A stretch of DNA of 64,000 bases. Origin: Catenaria anguillulae PL171 (Eukaryota > Blastocladiomycota > Blastocladiomycetes > Blastocladiales > Catenariaceae). This document shows, one piece after another, positions 34,502 to 45,848 of the stretch. The number at the start of each line of letters is the position of its first letter. Positions within the stretch are counted from its first letter, which is position 1. The notes below the pieces were generated by a model. It was not told the DNA's origin and searched no databases. It saw only the letters and a list, made by a program, of their open reading frames with translations. The DNA is taken from contig MCFL01000044.1 in assembly GCA_002102555.1 (NCBI GenBank), forward strand, positions 62,001-126,000. Direction: 5' to 3'. The translations under genes were made by a program, and so were the position numbers.

Positions 34502-34544
<43 letters not shown>
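34489..34544. repeat. GT dinucleotide microsatellite, copy B
   Basis: Same repeat number and interruption as the copy at 27281-27336. Confidence 0.9.
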
Positions 34545-34547
<3 letters not shown>

Positions 34548-35789
34548 GGTCGGGATATGCATTGTGGCCAGGTTGGCAAGCTCTTGCCACATGTTTGCTT
34601 TCCTTTTTGTTTTCAGTATTTTTCCTTTTCGGGGTCCCTGTTGTCAGTGCCGTTGAGTGTGCGAATGAAATCGATCGAATATCGGCTCATGAATTGATCT
34701 TCTAAGGTTCGCATACGACAACAACAAAGCGTCATCAGGCTCGCTTTTCAATTACGTTATCGACCGAGGTTAGCTTGCTGCCGCATCTAGTCCACACAGC
34801 ACTTTCTTGTCCTCGATCGGATAGCATGATTCAAGGGTTGTCACTCAAGTCGCAAGAGATCACAAAGCCATGACCACAGCGGGCAGGCAAGAGTTTTGAT
34901 TGTAACGGCAAGGCAATGTGTTTCTCAAGTATGTATTTACATGGGGTAACGGATTACGACTGCAGCAAAGAAGAGAACAACGTGGGATGACCAGAACCAA
35001 GCAACGACAATGCAGGGTAATGAGATGAAGTAGAAGAAGAAATACCGTAAGAAGCAGGTAGGTATCCAAGGGAGGCAACAACTGCATCGCAAACAGAAAC
35101 GCTCGGAAAAGACGATGTCAACAGTTTTAACTCACTCGCCCCACCATCGTGTGCCAACTGTCTTTGGGTCGTCTCGAACATGATCGTGGTATGTACGACA
35201 TGAATGGCGCAATGTGCGAACTGTTGCGGCGCTGGGATGGGATTGGTGGTAAGAGTAGGCAAAGGCTTGGCCGATATTGATGCGTGGCGGTTGAATATAA
35301 AGCAAAATAATGCCTGCCCTTGTGCTCTTTTTTATGTCAGTCAGTGAGATGATGGTTCGAGTCCGTGACGAAGGGGAAGGGGGTCTAACGGGGTGCAGAC
35401 AAAAAACAAACGAACCAAATTTCAACGGAGAGCAACGATGAGTAAGATGGCGTAGAGTCCATATACATAATGACACAACGCATGATCGTGAGAACCCGCA
35501 GCAGCCGCCGATTTGCATCACGTACTCCCAACTTCAGCCCACATCCAACAACCACAGCGTGACCCGTCACTCGGTGTGTGACGCACAGATGCAACACGGG
35601 CACAGTGAAGAAAGAACGCACGGCAAACCAACAAACTCAAGACCGGATGGCACAGACGGGTTGGCCACAGAGAACCGGCCAATGGACCCGCAAGAAAACG
35701 CGTCGAATCGTGACGAGCTGCGGAACACGAGCAAGTACCCAAACATGAAACATAATCGCCGCCATGTGTGCCGCTGTTACCCCTACTGC

Positions 35790-36551
35790 TCACAGGAAGA
35801 TGACGATGCTCAAAGGCATGACAGGCGCGGGCCTCGCTCCCAACTCCACGGATTGCGCCACTAATGGGAAGAACTCGCGCAGGCAGGATTCAACGCGAAT
35901 CGCAATCCGAGATGCATGACCCATGACACCACCAGCCAGCCGTGATGTCGGATAAGGACAATCCGTAACTGACTGTGGCATAAGTGCGTCACGGGCCGGG
36001 TAAAGGAGTATGTGCTGCTGCTGCGACTGCTGATGGGACTGGGCTGGGAAGTCTTGTTCGAAAGTGACAATCAAGGCGAGGTCACTCAGCAGCACAAGGA
36101 GCCCGCGCACGAGGTCATCTTGGAAAGCTCTTTTGGAGGACTGAATCGCATAGGGTTCTAAGCGTTCGAAGAACGGAACCTGGCCTGATACCCGCAGCCC
36201 AGAGACAATCCACGGAGCGGCACACATGGATGAAAAAGCTTGAACGGCTCCCCAGTCAAGAATGGAACGGCAATCAACTTGAAAATCTTGGACATGTGCA
36301 TGAACCAAGAAAGAGGCCGGCAATGATTCGAACCAAACCTCTAGACTGGGACTCGATCCTGATCCTTGATGGGAACCTGTATTCACGTGACCATGGTGCT
36401 TGCGCCAATGTTCAAGAGAAAGAGATGATGCACGTCCAGTGAGTGGATTGCGTTGCCACGAGCAAGTACGCGCCCGTGCAAATGTGTAAATGCTTCTGGG
36501 AGAGTGCGGAGAGCAAATGAATTGATGTGATATATGGGGACAGATGTACAC
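35790..36551 (-). CDS. Possible minus-strand gene exon, copy B
   Basis: A 253-codon open frame equivalent to 28581-29381. Shared residues are almost identical (LALIVTFEQDF here against LALIDTFEQDF). Upstream of SLEHWRKHHGHVNTGSHQ the N-terminus is different, because a 28-base deletion shifts the frame and the duplication ends at 36492. If the gene is real, the two copies have different first exons or one copy is truncated. No family was recognised. Confidence 0.35.
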   Translation of the reverse strand: MYICPHISHQFICSPHSPRSIYTFARARTCSWQRNPLTGRASSLSLEHWRKHHGHVNTGSHQGSGSSPSLEVWFESLPASFLVHAHVQDFQVDCRSILDWGAVQAFSSMCAAPWIVSGLRVSGQVPFFERLEPYAIQSSKRAFQDDLVRGLLVLLSDLALIVTFEQDFPAQSHQQSQQQHILLYPARDALMPQSVTDCPYPTSRLAGGVMGHASRIAIRVESCLREFFPLVAQSVELGARPAPVMPLSIVIFL

Positions 36552-38045
36552 CAGAAAATAGAGGGATACTCCGTACCAAACTGCCTGTAAAGCATGTCAA
36601 TCATGAACGCCGACGCGAGTCGAGGAACGTGTAAGGCGGGTGCGCCCTCCAGATGCGTGCGGCCTCGAGAATGCGGTTATTTGAGTCGATCGACAGTGCG
36701 AGTTGAGAATGAATAACTTGTAAATGATGATGTTGAATTTGAAAGAGCGAAGATTGATGGCACACAGCGTCGCGTCTTGAGAACGTTTCCCACCCACAGG
36801 GTGGCCAGGACAAGATCAACGGCTCGCTCCCAGCGAACTTGCTTGTTTCGACACTGAATCGGCAGGTGCTCCGAAAGATGGCCGTCGATCTGGACCGTGG
36901 GAAGGAAACCTTATCTGCGTATTCACAGCGAGAAACTAAATGGCTTCCGACGTTTCCAATCATTGATGACGCGTTCCTGTCACGGTGGTGCAAGCGAAAG
37001 CACTTTCATTCATCCTCATCAAATCGACGACCCGCACCATTGAGCAACAAGCAAGGCCACAAGGCCACATACACCGTCAAAGCTGTGAAAATGCTGATCA
37101 GGTTCCTCCTTTCTCCACCGGCAGATCGACGGCCCTCTCATTCAAACAAGCAAGGTTCATTTTTGAGCTCAAGGACTAACCGTTGCTAATACGCGTCGAC
37201 AATTCCAATTAACCAAGTCGCGGGATTTTTGCCCGGCACCACATGAACAATGGGACCTTTATGGCCGTCTTTGCTGCTTGAGAGTGTGAGGGCATTCGAG
37301 CACCATGGATTACGTTTGGCTGTTGCTTGGAGGGAGTGGGGAATGGGTGAAGCAGCACGGTTTCGGTGAGTTGAAATGGTGGTTGGTGCTGATTGGTTGG
37401 CTCTTTTATTTTCCTGCGACTTTGGTTTGGGCGCGTTCCATCCTCACCGCCGCTCGTATTTATGATTCTCTGACGGAGAAGGGAGGTCAGAGATGATGGG
37501 TGATCGGTGTTGGTGTCCACGGGACGCTGGTGAGCAAGATGATGGGCACGACATACATATTGGCACGGCCAGGTGATTCTCCTGCGTGAGCGGGATGATG
37601 CCTTCGATGACCAAAAGTATTCTCTTTTTGTGGGAATACGAGATAATCGAGGATGGAAAACGCCCGTATGTGCAAGTCGTCCATGTGATGCTCTCGATGC
37701 TTTAGGGAGAAAGGGAAGATGGACGACAGCACGGCAGTCTCGTTGTATTTACCCCGGCACTTCTCAAATACTCGGAGAGTGGCGAGGTCTTCATTGCAGC
37801 AACAAGGATAGTGACCAATCAGACAAAGTTATTGTCTGTCGCGTCTCGGGCACACTCGAATGTACACTTGATACATGTAGTGAAAGTATGACATCTAATG
37901 GCAATAGCGAGCGTAAAACCAATCGACAAACAAGCAAACGGTACGTCGCAGTAGTTCAATGGGTGGTGGGTGAAACGAGGGGGAATATGATTTAACAACA
38001 GACACGAGTCACGCCAAACAGCAAACAGAACCAGAAAAGAAAAAA
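36493..38045. other. Intergenic after duplication copy B
   Basis: About 1.5 kb without a firm gene. It contains a plus frame 36839-37189 (VSTLNRQVLRKMAVDLDRG, unrecognised), a minus frame 36993-36601, and the small hydrophobic plus frame at 37305. Confidence 0.35.
37305..37496 (+). CDS. Possible small membrane protein
   Basis: ATG-started 63-codon frame with one strong hydrophobic helix (WWLVLIGWLFYFPATLVWA) and a polar tail ending SLTEKGGQR. No homologue was recognised and the opposite strand is open as well; reported only as a candidate. Confidence 0.25.
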   Translation: MDYVWLLLGGSGEWVKQHGFGELKWWLVLIGWLFYFPATLVWARSILTAARIYDSLTEKGGQR

Positions 38046-40349
38046 TTAAGGGTTGAGCCGCTTGTCAATTGCCATGAGCGCCTGCTCCACCTTGAGCCGG
38101 TTCTGAATCATGCTAAACTTGCTCCACGTGCTCGCTTGGCCGCGCGTAATGTACGACTGCATGCGCTCGTACGATGGGTCGTCCAGGATGCGCAGGTAGT
38201 CGACAAGGTCGACTTTGGGCAAGATGGTGACAGATCCGTCAAACTATGTTGTAGCACAAGCAAAAAGTCAGGTATGTCCCATGCGGGCGAAATGCAAGAA
38301 ACAAGGCGACGAACCTTTTGCAACCAAATCGAACTCCAATCCTGATTCAACAACGGCGGCAACAAGCACAGGTCGCGGACAACCTTGAGCCACTTTGCCA
38401 GGTCGAGCTTGATCATGTGCTCAAGCGTGGACGCAAGGAACCCGCCGCGCCATCCGCGGCCGCCGCGGTGCGCCGTCGGCGATCCAGACCCGCCCTTGGC
38501 TTGGAAAAAGAAGGCCGTGATGTGCGGATTGACTTGGCTAACAATGGTAAAGTTGACATTCCACATTTGGTGCAACGCGCGAAGAGGGCTGTGAAGTGAC
38601 AAGGTCAAGGCGTCAATAAACCGGGATGGGCAACATGGCACGAGAAAAAAAAAAGACGAACATATCCCGCTGCATCGACCCATCCTGAAACTTGTCTCCC
38701 CACCCAGTGAACGGCTCGATAAACGACTCGCCCGTCACCCGGTCCTTGCGCTTGATCATGAGCTGCACGGGCGCAATCACTGCAGGAATGGCCGAACTCG
38801 CCAAAATCGCGCTCCAGACGACAATGTGGGGTGACGTCATGTAATTCAACACCTTCTGATGGCTTCTGCGCCCATACGTGACCACGGAAATGTTGAGAAT
38901 GCGGCCCGTCTTCTCATACGCCTCCAAAAACGTGAGGTCGCCGCACGTTGCCCATTCCATCTTGGTTTGCCACCGCTCCTTGGAGAACAAGTACCCCTCG
39001 GTCAAAAGACGGTGGATGCGGCGCGGCCACGGGTCGTCACATGCCGTCAAGTGCTCGTACACTTGCGGGTGCAAAATGTCGTGCAGCTCGTTGTCGCGGC
39101 GCGTGCAAATGATGCCTGCAATCAGCGATCCGGCCGAAGTGCCCGAAATGACTTGTGGCAGCATGCCGGCGTCAAACAGGGCCTTGATGACACCCAGATG
39201 GTGATATGCAAACGTGGCGCCACCAGAGAGGCAAAGCGCCGTGCGGCCGTACAATTGTGCGGCATCCTTGAAGAACTTGTGTTTGGCATCGAGCGAGGCC
39301 CACGCGGTCTTGGTGGATGACGGGTCAATGGGTGCGTCGGCGAGGGCATTGAGCGCATCTACGGTTTCCGAGACATAGTCTTCGACGAGCCGCTTGGTGC
39401 CGAGGTAGCAATGAGCGTAGAGGCGCTGGTTGACAATGCCGCCGACGCCCGGTTTGCAAGCGGATTCGAGGCACAGATCGGCGAGTTTTGGGAGGTTGAA
39501 GACGGTGGTAGGCCCAGCGGGCGGCGCACGAGCGACAGGGCTGCCGGCTTCGTTGCATGACGACGAGTCCAACTCGGGCTCCGAAAATTGCACCGAAATG
39601 CTCGTACTTGCTGCTCCCGGACTGGTAGGCGCACCGCCCGTGCGGAACTTGCGCAGCTTGGTATTGATGGCACGAATCAACTTGTAATCGTATTCACCGC
39701 TCTTTGCAATCGCGCGCCACGCCGCCCGCCCAAAATGTGCATCCAGCTCTGACGCTGCCTTTGACCATTCGGCCAACGACCGCGCCGAAAACAGTGCCGA
39801 CCGCAACTTGCGGCGCTTGCCCGTCCACACAAACAAGAGTTCGTAAAACACCACAAACTGGCGCACACCAGCATAGAGCATGAGCTCGACCGTCAAGATG
39901 AGGCCAATCAAGATGAGCAGCGGCCATCGGACCAGTGAAAACGTGAATCCCTCTGGGCGCGGCTTCATCCAAATGCCCGCATCGACGCGTTTGCCAGCCG
40001 CGGCGCGTTTAGCGTCGCCAGGTGTGAGCGGCGGCAGGTCCAGATCCACGTCCGAGTCGAGATCCGAGGGCGTGAGCAGTGGACTGCGTGGTTCGGGCGG
40101 AGGTGCGGAGCGAGATGGTTTGGTTGCTGCGGTGGAGGATGACCCATTGATTTTGGCAGGCGGTGGGGGCTCATGGCGCAAGGCGTCCGAGTCGGACGAT
40201 TCGGCAGAGCTCGAGCGCGGCATGGCGGGTTTGTTGGCCGTGATTGTCGATTCGAGATGGAGAGCAGAATCTTGTACTTGGAGCTTGGATTTGGCAGTTG
40301 TGGATCGGGGAGCAGATGAAGTGGAGACAGAAACACTGGTTGGAGTCAT
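38046..40349 (-). CDS. Patatin-domain triacylglycerol lipase (Tgl3/4/5, SDP1 family)
   Basis: Lipid-droplet lipase that releases fatty acids from stored triacylglycerol. Exons 40349-38662, 38588-38315 and 38243-38046 give 719 residues. A Ser/Pro-rich N-terminus is followed by a hydrophobic hairpin (PLLILIGLILTVELMLYAGV), as in Tgl proteins. The patatin core shows ALCLSGGATFAYHHLGVIKA (oxyanion loop), the nucleophile elbow GTSAGS and the catalytic Asp in FQDGSM. After splicing it continues PLRALHQMWNVNFTIVSQVN and PHITAFFF, a hallmark of this clade. The C-terminus has LLNQDWSSIWLQKFDGSVTI. Both introns use GTTCGT donors. Which Tgl paralogue it corresponds to cannot be told by eye. Confidence 0.94.
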
Positions 40350-41057
40350 TGCGCATCAAATCATTTCATTTCCTGGGCGAATTGTGGTGTCATTCAATTC
40401 AATCTTCTCACTGGTAGAGAGAGGAAGGCTACCAACCTTTTTATTGGCGTCGTCCTCGACTGTCCGATGTCCGCAGTGGCACCCCACATGGCACGATCGC
40501 CCCGCCGCCTGCTCTCGCCCAAGCTCTAGACTCGCTGGGCCGCCAGCCCAATCCGCCGCCCATTGTTCAAAGTCGAGAATTCAAGGTTGGCCATCACTGA
40601 CGGTGGAGCAACCCAAGCGGTGCGTGAAAAATCCATCGATAGGAGGCCGCGGTGGGGAGTTGCAGTCGTTGGGGGAACCGCAGCGTTCTTGTTGTTCTTG
40701 TGGCGTGTCGATTGGGGCTGTGGGGCCTAACTTGCACCTGCAGTTCGCTATCTCACTTCCTTGGTGGTCTGCGATGCTTCTAGAGTGATTCCAATCGAGC
40801 TCGACAAGAAAAGACCCCCGATCCGTTAGCGCCGCGCGACGAAGGCTTTCTGCCTGGTCCTCTGCCTCCAGATGGTGTCAAGTCCATATTGATAGAACTG
40901 TCCGTCTTTTCGCTTTCTTTGCTTGCGCCTGCTTGCTGCAGGTGCTGTGGTACTGTGACAGGCCCAGAGAAATCAGAACGACAAGATAATGTACATGAAA
41001 AATGAATGCGAAGAAAAGAACGAGGCAGGCACAAGATAGTATTTACAGCAGCAAGAT
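40350..41057. other. Intergenic between lipase and ankyrin genes
   Basis: About 700 bases between two minus-strand genes: lipase promoter and ankyrin-gene 3' UTR. Short open frames only; nothing recognised. Confidence 0.35.
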
Positions 41058-42864
41058 CTAATCTAAAAAGGCATTGTACGACCTCAACGTGGGCTTTGCC
41101 GCCGCTTCACCAGTCCCCGCGGCAGCCTGCCCGGTACTTGCCTCGCCAGCCGGCCCATCGGCCGACGTGACCATGGGCGCAAAGTAACTCATATCCAACG
41201 CGGGCAATTCCATCGCCAAAGACGGACTCGCATCCACAAGGCCTTTATTCTCGTCTCCACCGCCACCGGTGCCCTCAGCCGCAGGCGCCATGGCAGGCAA
41301 CCCATGCCCAGCCCCTCCCGATAACCACCCGCCCGCATCGTTCAACGTCACCACACTCCGGGCAGAATTGTTGACGCTGCCGCCGGCCGCGCCCGCGCCG
41401 CCAACCCTTCTCGCTGCCGCAGGCATAAGCGGTGAGCTGTACAAAACCGAACCCGTTCCGGGTAACACGCTCGTGTTTTGCGACGACTCGCCGCCCACTG
41501 CAAAATCGCCCAGGCCGCCGAAATCACCGGGCCCGCCCAATACACTGTCCCTGACGAGGTCCTGGAAAAACGCCTGGAGCGTTTCCGAGTAGGCATAGTC
41601 GAGTGGGGTCCAGCGCTTGCGGTTGCGAACCATAAAGTTGGCGCCGCGGGCAACAAGCAGCGCCACGATCGAAAAGTGGTTGTAAGCGGCGGCGTGGTGC
41701 AGGGCAGTGTTGCCGTCATTGTCGGCGTGCGAGAGGGACGCGCCGAGGTCGAGAAACAGCTGTTAAGGGAACAAATACCAGAACATGAGAGCCAGGACCA
41801 AGCCAAAGAGGACAAGAAAGACAAGAACGTACAGTGACCAACATCTCGCTGCCAACCTGACACGCAGCCAATAACGGTGTCATGCCATGAACATTGGGCG
41901 CATGCAGCATGTCTGGCCACCACTCGAGCAACTCCTCGCACATGTCCGTGTTTTTCGCGCGGGTGGCCACCATGAGGGGCGAATTGCCCTCGAAATCGCG
42001 AATGGGTGACCGATACACGGCTGCAGCGGACCCGCTGTTGCTGTTATTGCTGTTGAGGGACGGCATGGACCCGAACGCGGCGGGTGCAGAGTACAACAAG
42101 GACGTGGGCCTGCTGCCCACGGCGGAAGCGGCGGCGGTGGCGGCAGACTTGTGCATGTGATGGTGTCCAAGGCTAGTAGCGCCCGAGAGATGCCGTGGCG
42201 GTGGTGGGATGGGCGATGAGGATGTGGACGAGATGGGAGACCCCGAGCGAAGCGGGTGCGAGGCCGGGTGCATTGCAAGCAAAGTGGACGAGATGTCGCC
42301 GACAAACGAGGCAGCAGATGACATGGGTTCGGCAGATGACTTGACGGCCAATGAAGACACAGAGAGAGCGGCCTTTGCTGGTGCGTGGGCTGCGACCGCG
42401 ACTGCAGGGACGGGTGGCGGCAGCGGGTCTGTTGGTGGCGCATACGCGGCGAGCAAGAAGCGGGCAAAGTCGTTGCGATGCAAGTCGAGGGCGTGGTAGA
42501 GCAAAGGGCGACCCGTGCGCGGGTCTGTGACTTTGGCGTCGCGCGGGTAGGCGGCAATGTGGTCGGCAAAGGCAGACCACTTGTTGTCAGAGATGAAGTG
42601 TGCCAGAGTGGCGAGGCGGGCTTGTGCCGAGACGGGCGGTTCGTGGGCGCGAGAGCGCAGAGGCGAGCTCGAGGGTGACAAGGACCAAGGTGAGGACGGG
42701 GCCAATGAGGATTTGGAGAGCGAGAGCGAGAGCGAGGCAATGGAGGTTGCGGCCGAGTCAGCGGGCAGAGTGCGCGTGCGGCGGCGGCCGAGTTCTGAGC
42801 CAGCAGAAGCAAAGGGCGGGCCGGCCGAGGGGCCATGGCCGCGGCGGCGTCCGGACGACGACAT
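41058..42864 (-). CDS. Ankyrin-repeat protein
   Basis: Exons 42864-41833 and 41759-41058 give 577 residues. After an Arg/Ser-rich N-terminus there is one degenerate repeat (SDNKWSAFADHIAAYPRDAK, then PLLYHALDLHRNDFARFLLA). A low-complexity insert of about 130 residues follows. Then come four ankyrin repeats: DFEGNSPLMVATRAKN, NVHGMTPLLAACQVGSEMLV, DNDGNTALHHAAAYNHFSIV and NRKRWTPLDYAYSETLQAFF. A Gly/Ala-rich tail ends LRSYNAFLD. The arrangement recalls fungal ankyrin adaptors such as the TORC2 subunit Avo2, but this is a weak impression. Ankyrin repeats bind protein partners; no enzyme motif is present. The single intron (donor GTACGT) lies within the third repeat. Confidence 0.88.
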
Positions 42865-43365
42865 GGTATGAGTGACTGTGATAGTGGGAATGATTCTAGG
42901 TGTCGATGGTGATGCTCATGGACGCTCGAATATCATATCAATGGCATGGTCGATGTTGGCTGTAGGAGAGGCTATTAAGACTGCGAGACATCTCAGAGTG
43001 AAAGCCAATTGAAGACACATTGGTTCTTGGCTCGTTCCAGGTCACTTCTAGAACACGTCGGTGGCTGTTCCAAAAGGTGGCTCTTTGTCTCACTCACTCA
43101 TCACATTGCTTGGAATTCCGCTGCCTGCCGGCGCCACCGATAGGCCTGTGCCGCCCGCAGTCTCGTTCGTCGTCACCCACCAGCACCGGCCACCGCACGC
43201 TCCATGTATTTTTAATTGTCATCCAGCCAATTCGGTCTTGGCAATCATTCCAATTCTTGTCGACGTCGACGGCGTGATTCTCTTCATTAGCCCGACATTG
43301 CCCGCCGTCAAGTTGCCAAGCTGCAGTGCAGTCAAGTCAACCTCTCACATATTTTCCATAACACC
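42865..43365. promoter_or_regulatory. Divergent intergenic region, ankyrin and membrane-protein genes
   Basis: About 500 bases between divergent start codons, presumed to hold both promoters. A plus-strand frame runs through from 43061 but is out of frame with the downstream gene and looks non-coding. Confidence 0.4.
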
Positions 43366-44862
43366 ATGTCAAACTACACTGGCACCCAGCAGCAGCAGCA
43401 GCAGCAGCCTCAGAGCCCCTACTACCAGTACCAGTACCCGCAGGGGCAGGGCTCCCCTCACCCTCACCCTCACCCTCACCCTCAACCTCAACAGCAGCTG
43501 GAGCAGCCCTTCCCCGCCCAGGCCTACGTCCAGTACGTTCAGGCCGCCGACGCTGGAGCTCCAGCGCAATCACAACCGCAATCGCACCAGCACCAGCAGT
43601 ACTACTATGTCGAGCAGCAGCCTCAGCAGCAACAGCAGCAAGTGTACTATGATTACTCTGGCCAGGCTGTCCAGCATCAACAGCAACCGCTGCACCAAGT
43701 GGCGCCCGCGCAAATGCCCATGCCCATGCCCATGCCACTCCCGCAATCCCCACTGGCGCAGCAACAGATGCCTCTCCAAATGCCCACCCCTGCCGTCATG
43801 CCCCAACCAGCCGCCGTTGCTCCCAGCCCAGTGTCTCCGACTCTCGCAGCCATGCCACAGCCAGCCGCGATTCCCGTTCCCGCTCAATCTACGGCTGGCT
43901 CCTCAATTGCTGACGCCGCTCCACCCGTCCAAAGCCAACCCTCGGGTGATGGATCCGCCGTGGTTGCATTTGCTCCATCCAAATTTGACGACGACCCAGC
44001 CAACACTGCCGTGGTTGGCTTCAAGCAATCCGCCTTTGATCCCACTGAAGCGACCACGCCCGCTTCAATCCCCGCTCAACAGCCCATTGCCGCGACCGTG
44101 ACCGCTGCTGCCGATGCGCATCGCCCGCCTTTCCCAACCCCCTCACCCGCCCCAACGCCGACCGAGGCCCAAAAAGACGACTCGGCCCCTTCGTCGGCTC
44201 TCCCGCCCGGCTCGCTGGCACCCGACCGCCCCTTGTACCTGCAAAAGAAGTGGCAAATCTCTCTTACCACGTTTTTCTGCTCATTTTTCGTGGCCTTGTG
44301 CTCCATTTTGGGCCACACGCGCTTTATCCAAGCAGTCAACGACACCGATTTCGCTGTGCCGCCAGCCACAAAGGAGGTGACTGCCAAATCCATCGTGTTT
44401 CTCGACATAATTGGCGTCCTTGCATCCATCATTTCCTTGACGGTCGTTGCGCGCTTCTCAACGGTCAAGCCCGGGTATGTACTTGCCTTATGCTCCGTTC
44501 CTTTCCCACCCCTTGAATATCCTCTAACCCACTCAATCAATCGAACCCACTTGTACACACGCAGAACCATCATCCCGCTCCTCTTCCACCGGGCCGTCGC
44601 CATTATGTCTGCCGCCATGACTGTCCTGCTCCTGATTGCCACCACGCTGCTGTTCATGGGCGGCACGGGCAGCGCCTACTCGACCGTGTGCGACCCGACC
44701 CCGCTGGGCGGCTTGTTCCCAAGCACGGCCGACCGGTTTGCCACAGCGTGTGGGGCGTGGCGCGCGTGTATCTTTTTCGGATATGTTGGGACGGTGGCGT
44801 GGGTTGCGTTGGCCGTCAAGAGTTATACAAAGTGGGTGGCAATGCGGGTCGAGAAGAAGTAG
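43366..44862 (+). CDS. Gln/Pro-rich protein with four predicted membrane helices
   Basis: Exons 43366-44474 and 44565-44862 give 468 residues. The first 285 residues are low complexity: Gln runs, Tyr-Gln, a His-Pro repeat, Met-Pro repeats and Ala/Pro. They end in two similar short motifs, VVAFAPSKFDDDPAN and VVGFKQSAFDPTEAT. The membrane part has four hydrophobic segments (ISLTTFFCSFFVALCSIL; KSIVFLDIIGVLASIISLTV; AVAIMSAAMTVLLLIATTLL; ACIFFGYVGTVAWVALAV). A Cys-containing loop (STVCDPTPLGGLF, then RFATACGAWRAC) precedes the last helix. This topology resembles MARVEL or tetraspan proteins, but no family was recognised. A cytosolic disordered N-terminus is likely. Confidence 0.85.
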   Translation: MSNYTGTQQQQQQQPQSPYYQYQYPQGQGSPHPHPHPHPQPQQQLEQPFPAQAYVQYVQAADAGAPAQSQPQSHQHQQYYYVEQQPQQQQQQVYYDYSGQAVQHQQQPLHQVAPAQMPMPMPMPLPQSPLAQQQMPLQMPTPAVMPQPAAVAPSPVSPTLAAMPQPAAIPVPAQSTAGSSIADAAPPVQSQPSGDGSAVVAFAPSKFDDDPANTAVVGFKQSAFDPTEATTPASIPAQQPIAATVTAAADAHRPPFPTPSPAPTPTEAQKDDSAPSSALPPGSLAPDRPLYLQKKWQISLTTFFCSFFVALCSILGHTRFIQAVNDTDFAVPPATKEVTAKSIVFLDIIGVLASIISLTVVARFSTVKPGYVLALCSVPFPPLEYPLTHSINRTHLYTRRTIIPLLFHRAVAIMSAAMTVLLLIATTLLFMGGTGSAYSTVCDPTPLGGLFPSTADRFATACGAWRACIFFGYVGTVAWVALAVKSYTKWVAMRVEKK

Positions 44863-45129
44863 ATTCATAGATCTCGGGGATGGTTGCCATGCCCGAGAAA
44901 AGTGATCCTGTGCACGATTGCATGTTTGCATGTTCGCAATCTTTTGTTGGTTGATGCATTCTTGTGTCTTGGCTGGTTCATTGCATTTGTTCGCATACTG
45001 TTTTTTTTCCACCTCCCTGACATGACTTCTTTCCGTCCTGGCTTCGGTGTTGGCGATTTTCTCGACTATCCGGCTCGGTCAATGACGGACCAAGTGGTAT
45101 CAACATATGTACACTGAAAGAAGATGATG
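44863..45129. other. Convergent 3' intergenic region
   Basis: About 270 bases between the stop codons of convergent genes. No feature beyond 3' UTR sequence. Confidence 0.35.
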
Positions 45130-45848
45130 TCAACGACGGGCGACAAATTTACTGTAAAACTCCTTTGTTTCCTCTGTAAAATGAAGTGTGGATGCCACAG
45201 GTTAGACATGAGGATGAGAGGGAAGATGGTCCGTCAGGTAAAACATACGTTCGTAAACCTCCTGAATGCACTCTGGCAACTCGCCCACAACCACTCCTGG
45301 ACTTCCTGAAATGACTGAAAACGAGGCAATCACGGAATGTGGCGGGATAACGGCGCCGTCTTCGATCTTGACACAGTCCTTGATGATGGTAAACCGACCC
45401 TAATCATCGAAATCGAGCAGGTGAAGTCAGCAACAATCCGCCTAGAGGGTCCGCAGGAGGAAGCAACGGCACGCACAATGACACAATTGCGGCCAATCTG
45501 CACACACGACCCAATCGACGCCGCCTCCACAATGGAATCCTCGCCAATGTACACGTGGTCGCCAATCTTCATTGGGTAGTAATTGAACTGACCCTTGAAC
45601 GTCTTGTACGGCGGCCGGAGTACACACCGCGCAGACAAGATGCAGAACCGGCCAATGGCAATCACCACGGTGGGGCCCGTGCCTGCACGCCGCAAGTCGC
45701 CGCGCACGATGCAGTCGGTTTGGATGATGGACTTGCCGCCCAACACAATGTTTTGCGACCCACAAATCACCGACTTGCGCGACACTTTGTTGCCCGTGTC
45801 GGTTTCAATGTACTCGGCCTTGTCGTAACGGGTGAGCGGGAGTTCCAT
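45130..45848 (-). CDS. DCTN5: Dynactin subunit 5 (p25)
   Basis: Pointed-end complex subunit of dynactin, which links dynein to endosomal and nuclear cargo. Exons 45848-45477, 45399-45249 and 45173-45130 give 188 residues (human about 182). The start MELPLTRYDKAEYIETDTGN matches the family, followed by NKVSRKSVICGSQNIVLGGK and IIQTDCIVRGDLRR. Hexapeptide-repeat turns form the left-handed beta helix (IGDHVYIGEDSIVEAASIGS, CVQIGRNCVIGRF after splicing). The C-terminus IPPHSVIASFSVISGSPGVV and GELPECIQEVYEQETKEFYS fits. The last exon codes only 15 residues. It is divergent from the formamidase gene across 268 bases. Confidence 0.95.

Larger units (their letters stand above)
32145..36492 (+). repeat. 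Segmental duplication, copy B
   Basis: 4348 bases, direct repeat of 24937-29311. Includes the unrecognised 628-residue gene, the same-length GT microsatellite and the minus-strand frame. It lacks the 28 bases present at 29214-29241 of copy A; in copy A those bases lie between two GAGAAAG repeats, of which copy B keeps one (36416-36422). Confidence 0.97.

Noticed and set aside
30240-36760. Short similarity between about 30260-30300 and 36718-36757 (shared TTTGAAAGAG core)
   Set aside because: Only about 40 bases at moderate identity; too weak to claim that the duplication extended further.
43337-43887. Minus-strand frames opposite the Gln-rich gene
   Set aside because: Mirror frames of CAG/CCN repeats; the plus frame has a proper start, membrane helices and an intron.
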